DNA from: Daucus carota subsp. sativus
Lineage: Eukaryota; Streptophyta; Magnoliopsida; Apiales; Apiaceae
Assembly (NCBI RefSeq): GCF_001625215.2
Contig: NC_030381.2
Coordinates: 39,120,689 to 39,184,688, forward strand
Direction: 5' to 3'
Length of the DNA: 64,000 bases
The first letter of the stretch is position 1. Each line of letters starts with the position of its first letter. The notes under the pieces were generated by a model, which was not told the DNA's origin, ran no database searches, and was given only the letters and a program-made list of their open reading frames with translations. A program made the position numbers and the translations under genes. Positions 56,625 through 64,000 of the stretch are shown piece after piece.

Positions 56625-57436
56625 TATTAATTATGAATCTCCATTTTATATCCAATTTTTTCTTTTCACACTCTCTTTATATTTCTTTTTTATAACTCAA
56701 AGTCCTCCATAAAATAAGAAAATCGGGTCGAATCAAAAATTAATATTCACTTAATACAGTTTTAATGTTCAAGTGTAGGAAGCTTCACTTTAGATTTGAA
56801 CAAGTCAAAAATGTTATATAATGTATTATTGTTATATTTTAAATTTTAAATATTAAATATTCTCTTCATTTCATTACAATTTATTTACATATCAATCAAA
56901 AATAATTTTTTAAGGGTAGGTTCTCTTTTAAGAGAAATATTCATTTTTCTTTGTGGTATTTTCCCTCCGAATTCTTAATTTTTAAATTTTTTTGTAAAGG
57001 TAATAAACTTTTGCTAAAAAAAAAAAATGAATGTTGGCTTAAAGTTCCCCGTACATGTACGTGTGTCCCAAAACTAAATATCCAAGAAGAGCAACTAATA
57101 TTTGTGTCTGTCTTTGTATCTGTCTATGGTAAGAAAATCAATGTCAGCTTGGAACCAATAACAAATGGTCCTATTGCAAGTAACAATGCTTAATTTAGGG
57201 TATGCTCTGAAATATATTGAAATGCTGCTACTGTAGTCTGTAGACACCATAGAATCCCAATGGACCAATTTGGTTAAAAAAATCTCTCTTCTAGGCTTGT
57301 TCTGTAAAGAGTAAAATGCCTGACATGTTTTAGTGACCAGATGCACAGGAAAGACAATAAGAACAAACCTATCCAAACACATACATGCATACATATGTGA
57401 GTAAGTGTGTACTGTGTACATTAGTCTACCAGCTTG

Positions 57437-57604
57437 TTGTCTGTTAGGAAGTTGCAAGTAACGGCAAAGTATCCAGCTATCATTGGTAGTCCTCAGAGAG
57501 CACTCTGTACTTTTTATGAATGGGCGCTGGTGTCGCGTTTCATAGAAACCCATCAGTCTTGCAATGACACTGGGTGTCTCTTCTTTGGTTTCCATAGCTT
57601 TTCA
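57437..57604 (-). pseudogene. Captured fragment of a DUF3741/TRM (LONGIFOLIA-like) gene
   Basis: The minus strand reads METKEETPSVIARLMGF from 57595, the conserved V/I-ARLMG motif at the start of TRM/DUF3741-DUF4378 proteins, which act at cortical microtubules. After about 19 residues the frame shifts by one; the other frame then reads PAPIHKKYRVLSEDYQ, also typical of that region. Only this N-terminal part is present. It is the most 3' gene fragment in the Helitron. Confidence 0.7.
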
Positions 57605-58703
57605 CAAGCTTTTAATTAGTTGCCTCCAGAAAAATTAAACTCAAACACTGCACAGATAAGGAATGCAATCCTGTAAGCTCATTAAACATACAGAGAAGAA
57701 CTATAAACATACTAAACCAAATTCAACATTATCTCTTATGTTAAATGAGAAACAGAAACAGAAACACATTTGGTTTATTCAAATTTATAATTCAAAACAG
57801 TAATCAGTAATACCCCGATTACCTTGTCATCCTCCACTGTACAATCATTGCTTCTTGAAATAAAACGTATAGTCTAAAATCTTTCAATGTGCCCAAGCCC
57901 TCCATTCCTTAATATATCAATTCAGATCAGACAGGACAAAAAGATAAGCACCACGTAAAATAAAGTATATAGAGGCCATCTTAGTTTCATATTTAGCAAA
58001 TATTCACAAATGGAAATCTCTTCCACCCTACTCCAATAGGCCAAACTTTCCAGCTCAAACTACCATCTATAATCGCCTTACTTTTCGTTCTTTGTTTATC
58101 AGAACTCAAGCAAGCAATTGCCACCCAGGGTATAACATATTAACATAACAGAACGCTCTTACCAACTGTGCTCAAAACCCAATCCTAAAATTATTATTTC
58201 GTAATGAGCCTTTCAATCCATTTTTGATCTATAAAAGCGCAAAACCTGTAAAAATTATAAATTTTAACATCTAATAAGCAAGCATGATATGTTCCATGTT
58301 AATCAAATAACTGAAAATACAAAAAGCAAATCCAAGACACTCTCATAAGATTTCAATTCGTCCATATGGAGACATTTTTCAAATTATATATCTAAAACGT
58401 GGACATTTTTCAGTCCAATAGCATAACGACACTCCTGTTACAGAACAGAGCAACAAATGCTAAGTTAAAAAAGCAAACCTTCAAGGCAAGATCAAAAAGA
58501 CGTACAACTATATTTACATCGAAGTTTATTTTATATATAACCGCATTTTAAATAAATGTAAAAATCTTACTCTCTTCTATTCTCAGCATTCAAGTTACCT
58601 TTGGACTTTGGAGTCTCCAAGTACAAAAAACTGATGGTAGTGAACCAATGCACTGATTTGAATTAGTCTTAATTGATTGAACTTGGTAGGCTGGCAGGTT
58701 GGT

Positions 58704-59128
58704 CTATTTGCTCATATGCTCCCCAATCTTTGAAACGGCTTTATTTGCAGCATCGAGCTTGGACTTGATCTCCTCAGCATTTTCACCACCTATTGCTGTC
58801 CTCAAGCTCGACACAGCAGTCTCAATCTCTGTAACCACCTCTGATGGTATCCTATCCTTGTACTCGCCCAAGCTCTTTTCGATGCTATATATAGCTGTGT
58901 CAGCACTATTTATGAGGTCAATCAATTCTTTCCTCTCCTGATGTATTTGAGAATGTAAATCTGCTTCCCTGACCATATTCTTCAGAAAGCCCCCCAGATG
59001 ATTTTATCGTAATCTGCTGCTCTTTTCCAGTTGCCTTATCCTTTGCAGAAACAGTAACATACCATTGGCATCAATATCAAATGTCACTTCAACTTGTGAC
59101 AATCCTCTGGGTGCAGGTGGTAGACCCG
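58704..59128 (-). pseudogene. Captured fragment of mitochondrial Hsp70 (mtHSC70), C-terminal part
   Basis: The minus strand encodes the end of the substrate-binding domain ([20 protein letters not shown], then [19 protein letters not shown]) and the helical lid (MVREADLHSQIHQERKELID to KAVSKIGEHMSK). The [22 protein letters not shown] run is that of mitochondrial Hsp70. One base is missing near 59065 and a short internal deletion lies near 58980. The family's Gly-rich tail is replaced by an early stop. The ATPase domain is absent. Confidence 0.88.
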
Positions 59129-59630
59129 AGAGTTCTTATTTTGTATGATGGTTTCACTCAAAAAAGTGCTTCCACTACAATGTTTTACCACGTGGAACAA
59201 TGTTTTTCCACTCCACATGAATTGATGAACATAAATCAATATAATTTTTCAGAATTAAAATTTAAAATTAAATTCGTATTTATATGTCTCACAAAATAAA
59301 GTAAAGTTGATATAGTAAAATTATATTTTCACAACATTTATTATGATTATATAAAATTATATATTATATTGTTAAAAAAAATATTATAAGATCATTGAGT
59401 AAATATATACAATACATTTTTATGCAACATTGAACAATCATCAAACAGTAACATAAGCATTTTCGATGAATTTCTGATTTGCAGATCAATGAATAAGAGT
59501 CCCAAAATAGCCTTTTAAAAGACTACTGAGAACTTATTCAAAAAAAAAAAAGACTACTGAGAAACTTAGCAGGAGAGAAAAGACAACAGTCAGTGAAACT
59601 CATACAAAAAATAATCAAGAGAGAACTCAC
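59129..59630. other. Spacer inside the Helitron between Hsp70 and eIF5B fragments
   Basis: AT-rich, no homology recognised. The break in Hsp70 similarity at about 59128 is abrupt, which marks a capture junction or a later insertion. Confidence 0.5.
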
Positions 59631-59900
59631 CTTAACACGGAGTTCCTTCACTGGATGAGGAGTCAATAAAGCTCGTATCGTCGTAGCAATAGGTCCCTAT
59701 AAAAGAATCCACATTTAGTTCCCTGACATGTGGCATCCATCAGCAACTTTAAAACTTAACTACATACAATTACAATTTAAGTTAAATACCTGCAAACCGC
59801 AGACAACTATCTGGTCACCTTCATGAAGGACACCATTGACCAACACCACATCAATTGTAGTTCGGTGACCTTCAATGACCTTAACCTCCAAAACGGTGAA
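59631..59900 (-). pseudogene. Captured fragment of translation initiation factor eIF5B, two exons
   Basis: Exon 59790-59900 encodes [18 protein letters not shown] and [19 protein letters not shown]; exon 59631-59696 encodes GPIATTIRALLTPHPVKELRVK. Both are phase 0 with sound GT..AG borders, and the intron between them is kept. This is the start of domain II of eIF5B, just after the GTPase domain. The parent protein has over 1000 residues; only about 59 are here. Copying with introns shows capture at DNA level, not through RNA. Confidence 0.88.
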
Positions 59901-59983
59901 CTGACAAAACAATTCAAAACATTTTCAGACATGAACAGTTAAAATCTTTTGAGAACTGAGCAGAAACTAACGAAGAAAGTTAC

Positions 59984-60262
59984 CTGCACTACATCACTTT
60001 ATGAAATGATAGGTAAGCTTTGGAAAATTCCTGGGCTGTAACATATCTGTAAGGTTCATCCTTATGCAGCCAACATTGCTTCTGATCATGTTTTGATGTT
60101 ACCTACAAAACATATTAGATTATGTTCCGTAAAACTCATTTTGTACGTGCCCTTGAAAATATATCTTATATAAAAAAGGTACACTTACTTCTTGCAAGAA
60201 GTCTGCGACACCTTTCCTCTCAAGACATTTAAAACCCATTGATTCAAAAAACTCAAGCACAT
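59984..60262 (-). pseudogene. Captured fragment of a PDR-type ABCG transporter, two exons
   Basis: On the minus strand the exon ending at 60189 encodes [24 protein letters not shown], and the exon 59984-60102 continues VTSKHDQKQCWLHKDEPYRY and VTAQEFSKAYLSFHK. This is the conserved region after the first nucleotide-binding domain of PDR proteins. The intron is kept and the phases agree. The second exon runs into a stop soon after the conserved part, at the junction towards the eIF5B fragment. The two parent exons adjoin in real PDR genes. Confidence 0.85.
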
Positions 60263-60320
60263 TTTACCAAAACATTATCTTTCCCAAAACTTATAAACAG
60301 CACATAATCATGATTAGTAC

Positions 60321-61250
60321 CTGTCCAAAGCTTTTCTCTTTTAATAATTTCTTCAGAGAAGTCTCCAACCTGCAAAAACAGAAAGAAGACATGTGTCAAA
60401 TAAAGCATCACATAAACTATGTGTTCTTAATCAACATATCTTTCTATAACTCAAAGTCTAAAATTTAGAAAAAAACAGCTTTGAGTTTCTCCTAGAACTT
60501 ATATCAAATAGTTGGGCTGCACTAATAAAACACAAGCATCCATCTTAAAAACAAACTCACTATATATCAAACAACATATATCTCAAGCGGTGAAACTGAA
60601 ACTAAAAAAAAAAAAGGCAAAACAAATAAAATTTTGAGCAAAATACTAACAAATATACAGTAAATGTAATTAAAGAAAATAGAATTAAGAAATGGAGAGG
60701 GGTTAGAGAGATTACCAGCTCCGGCGAGAGAGAGATTAAATTGGAGAATCTTGAAACCCTAGAAAAAGGGGAACACGATAGAGAGAGAAGAAGCACAAAT
60801 CGTATCTCTTCCATTAGAAGATCACTACTCACTCCCCTGTAACACACAAAAATTCACAGAATTAGTACATAAATTGAGAAAAAGAACAACCTAAATCAAT
60901 AAAAGAACAAACAGCTGCAACATCAAAACACAAATATCTGCAAGAAAAAAACATATATGTGCCGGAGTCAATTACCTGCCTCAATGGTCAATTACATATA
61001 TATTAGAAAAGAGGGACATGGTAAGGGGGAGAGAGAGAGTCGGACGGAAACACACGAAGAAACGGAAAGAGAGTGTAGAGAAAGCCGGGGGAGAGAGAGA
61101 TAGACAGAGGGAGGAAGAGAGAGATTCGGGTAGAGGGAGAGAGAGAGAGAGAGAGGGACATATGATACATGGAGCAAACGGCTGTGTGAGGCTAGAGAGA
61201 AAAGAAATATATCTGAGTGAGTTTGAATTCAAATTCAAAATATAACATGA
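60321..61250 (-). other. 5' part of the Helitron insert: unidentified exon-like pieces and a pyrimidine-rich tract
   Basis: On the minus strand an acceptor-like TTTTTGCAG precedes an open VGDFSEEIIKREKLWT stretch (about 60321-60368) ending at a GT donor; its source is unknown. At about 60730-60812 a frame starts MEEIRFVLLLSLSCSPFSRV and covers CTAGGGTTTC, a telo-box often found in leaders of translation-related genes. At 61018-61165 a GAGAGAG tract (CT-rich on the minus strand) resembles a plant core promoter or leader. Together this may be the promoter end of a captured gene. Confidence 0.4.
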
Positions 61251-61560
61251 TAGAAAGCAACGACGTGATATGAATTTGAATTTTGAAATTGAAATCAGCA
61301 GAAATAAGAGTTTTATGATGATACTTGCACAAAAAGAAGCTGCAGTTTTGTTTGTTTTTTGAAATAGTGAAGAAGAGATGGAAGGCGTAAAGGTTTGAGT
61401 TGGACCATGCTTGGATTGCTACTGTATCCATTCTATTTTAGTGAAATAAAGAAAATGAGAGTACGCGAATATCGAGAAAATTGCACGCGGGATGGTGGAA
61501 ATCAACGAACCATGCGGCATCTTTTGTCTTTTATTAATATTTAATTTAATGAAATATAGA

Positions 61561-62502
61561 TTTTAGAAGTATTTAAAACATATCATTCTAGCAAGTTGGA
61601 ATGGCATTTTATGTAATTAAGCATCAACTCTTGGGGTAGGGGGTGTAAAAAAGACTTCCAAAAGGCAACAGGATTTATAATCTAAAGGATAAAGGATAAA
61701 GGATGAGTGATCATACAAAAATTCATGAAATAAAAGATAATATGAAAAAATAATTAAATGTAAGTGAGTTCAATTTTGTTTTTTGTTATGAAAAAAAATT
61801 GAATAAGTATTCATTCCAAAACATGCGGATTCAATATTTAATTTAAATACTGAACAAAATAAAACAATTAGAATAACAAATATTATACACATTATCTGCA
61901 ATCAATTTCAATGTACATTTAATTTCATGTTAATGAAGTTATAAATCCCATTTGTTAACGGGTGGATAAGATAGAGATAGTTGAACGAGAAAAAATTTAG
62001 TTGTTCAAATCATTTGTTTGCTTAAAAATGGATTAAATGACTAAAAAATTTGCTGGAACAGGACAGCTGGAGGACGGGGCTACATAACATAACCGGATGT
62101 GTGTTAATTTATCATATCTTTGTTCTAATATAACTTATTGTATCATAATATATGTATGATTACAAAACTAATGATATAAACAATTAATTTTCATACAAAA
62201 CTATACAAAAAAGCTTTGAGAAAACAAAGCGACTTTACTCATATTGATAATTGCATTTTAAAATCGCTTCATTCACCATGAGTACGAAAAACAAACGTGA
62301 ATTCAAGAATGAAGAATCCCATATGAACCGGGCCTTTAAACCACCAAGGACATCCAAGAACAAGACTGCAATGTCAACTGGACCAGTCCATTGGGCTTTC
62401 AACTAAAGGCCCAATATCGGCGTTACCGAGACGTTTGACATGTAAATATCAGTATCCAACTTGACAAAACTCAAAAAGAGCAGCAGACGAGAGTGAAGCA
62501 TA
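61561..62502. other. Spacer between the Helitron and the ERdj3B gene
   Basis: AT-rich, no coding region found. The right part (from about 62300) becomes less AT-rich and is probably distal promoter of the J-protein gene. Confidence 0.55.
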
Positions 62503-62521
62503 CGTGGCAACCAACGATTGG
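62503..62521 (-). promoter_or_regulatory. ER-stress response element (ERSE)
   Basis: CGTGG (62503-62507), nine bases, then ATTGG (62517-62521). On the minus strand this is exactly CCAAT-N9-CCACG, the ERSE consensus bound by NF-Y with bZIP factors of the unfolded protein response. It lies about 232-250 bp before the ATG of an ER chaperone gene. A second ATTGGTCA box lies at about 62547-62554. Confidence 0.8.
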
Positions 62522-62752
62522 CTGATAGCTGTTGTAGTCGTCTCTGATTGGTCAGTTCTCACACAGAACACGTTGCGAGCAAAAATTAAAATCACAACTC
62601 AGCGCGTGTGGAATACTAGTGAAGTCTTCGCATTCAACTAAACAAACAAATATCAAATATATATAAAATCTCGAATCTAATTCACAATTTGCTGCTGTGT
62701 TGATCTGATTCAAAACCCTAGGTTTTGCGCTCAGAGATCTTGTACATATACA

Positions 62753-63285
62753 ATGCTGCAGCGAAGATCGAAGCTGATTTATCTGTTATGCCTGTTCTCA
62801 TATGCTCTCTCTGCAATCGCTGCGTAAGTGTTGATTCTACTGTGTGTTTTAGTGCGTGTTTGTATTTATGTGTAATTGGATGAAAATGTGATGCAGAAAG
62901 AGTTATTATGATATATTACAAGTGCCGAAAGGCGCGCCAGATGATCAGATTAAGCGAGCGTATCGGAAGCTAGCGTTGAAGTATCATCCTGATAAGAATC
63001 AAGGCAATGAGGAAGCGAATAAGAAGTTTGCGGAGATTAATAATGGTACAATTTTGTTATTTAGGTTTTGATTAGTGATGTGGATTTTAGGTATTTTGCT
63101 GTAGATGATTGTGAATTAGTGTGCTTATTGTTTGTTGTGGCGAATGATTTAGCTTATGAGGTGTTGTCGGATAATGAGAAGAGGGGAATTTATGATCGGT
63201 ATGGAGAGGAGGGACTTAAGCAGCATGCTGCAAATGGCGGAAGAGGTGGAGGTGGCGGTATGAACATTCAGGACATTTTTAGCCA
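62753..63285 (+). CDS. ERdj3B-type ER-luminal DnaJ protein, partial (runs off the window)
   Basis: Co-chaperone that feeds substrates to BiP in the ER. Exons 62753-62823, 62897-63045 and 63153-63285 splice in phase; the gene continues beyond 64000. The N-terminus [20 protein letters not shown] is a signal peptide, probably cut before [12 protein letters not shown]. The J domain follows ([19 protein letters not shown]) with the catalytic HPD loop, [33 protein letters not shown] and the start of a Gly-rich region ([16 protein letters not shown]). The order and wording match plant ERDJ3B, which binds BiP within the SDF2-ERdj3B complex in immunity and heat tolerance. The remaining exons should encode the substrate-binding domain with its Cys pairs. 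A perfect ERSE lies upstream. Confidence 0.93.
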
Positions 63286-64000
63286 GTAAGTTGTTGCTAT
63301 TTTACTTTGCAGTTGTATTGTGTTATTTGCTAATGATTTCTGTAATCACAAGTCATGTACATGTAGGACAGTAGTAGAGCTAATAAGTTTTATCGTTTTC
63401 TATGATTCGTATTCTGTAGTTGCCAATTATGATAAATGATAAAGTAATGTACATGAAGTACAAAATGTGCAAATTTCTTAAAACAAAATAGTTTAAGGAG
63501 TCGTCATTAACTTTTCTGCATTCGCTAGAGGTTCAAACATGATTCACAAAATTGCCTAATCATTGAATATTGATTGATACCTTTTGCAGATATCTTGCAA
63601 CCTATATTAAGAATTAAATCTCCGTAAAAGATGTCTTCTAATCTGGCTATAACCTATACATATGCACATATATAGTGTATCTCAGTCTTTATGTTATCTT
63701 TACGGTGTTTATAGGACAAAGAATATCTACATTGGGCATGATGTATTACATTTTAGCTAGCGATTTGGATTCTGGCAAGGCTTACAATCTGTGAATGAAA
63801 AACATCCTCAACACACTGTTCTTCTAGAATACTGTGATTTACTAATGCTATGATTCAAGTCAAAGAATACTTTGATTTGGCTCTCTTCTGGTGCAGCAGC
63901 CTAACCAAAGTAAAGTTTGTGCTAGTACAAACTACAAAATTTAAGAATGTGAAGAATTGAGTTCAGACTGAGAAGTTTCCAAATGTGATTCTTCTTAATA
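63286..64000 (+). other. Intron 3 of the ERdj3B gene (incomplete)
   Basis: Starts with the donor GTAAGT at 63286. No sequence resembling the next expected exon (Phe-Phe-Gly-Gly, then KGDDV-like) was found up to the window edge. No repeat element recognised in it. Confidence 0.7.

Larger units (their letters stand above)
56007..61560 (-). mobile_element. Non-autonomous Helitron carrying fragments of several host genes
   Basis: On the minus strand the 5' end reads TCTATATTTCATTAAATT at 61560 leftwards, followed by AATAAAAGACAAAAG, the usual plant Helitron start. The 3' end has a hairpin (GCCCATGCGTAGCGGGC, 56018-56034) and, some seven bases later, CTAG at 56007-56010. The base before the 5' end is A and the base after the 3' end is T, so it sits in an AT dinucleotide, as Helitrons do. 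There is no Rep/helicase gene. Inside, all on the minus strand, are pieces of a PDR-type ABCG transporter, eIF5B, mitochondrial Hsp70 and a DUF3741/TRM-type gene. Length is 5554 bp. A MITE is nested near the 3' end. Confidence 0.85.

Noticed and set aside
57095-57595. A 166-residue protein starting METKEETPSVIARLMG
   Set aside because: Only the first 19 or so residues resemble a family; the remainder is out of frame or intronic, so it is a gene fragment and not a protein.
58704-58976. A small stand-alone 90-residue Hsp70-like gene
   Set aside because: Similarity continues upstream in broken frames and the interval lies inside a Helitron, so it is a captured fragment rather than a gene of its own.
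61018-61245. 75-residue Arg/Glu-rich frame on the plus strand
   Set aside because: It is a translation of a GAGAGA tract inside the Helitron; the overlapping minus-strand frames are equally artificial.
1-64000. tRNA, rRNA, known miRNA precursors and CRISPR arrays
   Set aside because: I looked for them by eye and saw none; the direct repeats present lack regular spacers, and no clover-leaf or well-known miRNA sequence was recognised. A covariance-model scan was not possible here.

Overview
The window is nuclear DNA of a flowering plant, very probably a eudicot. It is AT-rich and full of introns with GT..AG borders. It carries plant-only families: an R2R3-MYB of the flavonol subgroup, a QALGGH zinc finger, and DUF3511 and DUF761 proteins. 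Spacers are crowded with Stowaway-type MITEs. Nothing seen fixes the species; an asterid would fit, but that is a guess. No rRNA, tRNA, CRISPR array or organellar or bacterial gene was found. All gene models were spliced by eye.

Layout. 1-5 kb: an 82-bp tandem duplication, then a stress/seed-type protein gene (2543-3268, minus) whose promoter carries an inverted pair of ACGTG elements. 5.1-9.0 kb: a complete ten-exon importin alpha gene (minus). 11.6-17.0 kb: a complete PIF/Harbinger DNA transposon with matching ends, a TAA target duplication and both genes open (DDE transposase and Myb/SANT-like protein). 21.3 kb: a single-finger C2H2 repressor-type gene. 22.6-23.0 kb: an LTR fossil. 25.4 kb: a DUF3511 gene. 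26.4-29.6 kb: two tandem DUF761 genes sharing a 5'-leader hairpin. 30.2-35.0 kb: a three-exon conserved gene of unknown role. 37.5-42.9 kb: a full-length but broken L1-type LINE with a 17-bp target duplication, inserted into an older MITE. 48.8-51.4 kb: an intact R2R3-MYB of the MYB11/12/111 type. 56.0-61.6 kb: a non-autonomous Helitron with fragments of at least four host genes (DUF3741/TRM-type, mitochondrial Hsp70, eIF5B, PDR-type ABCG transporter), all in its own sense orientation. 62.75 kb to the end: the first three exons of an ERdj3B-type ER J-protein, with a perfect ER-stress element (CCAAT-N9-CCACG) in its promoter.

The host genes are unrelated single-copy genes apart from the DUF761 pair and do not form a pathway. 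The strongest signals are in the mobile fraction: the gene-capturing Helitron, the apparently whole Harbinger whose subterminal 41-bp repeats look like copies of its own terminal repeat, and the LINE with an overlapping ATGA stop/start between its two ORFs.
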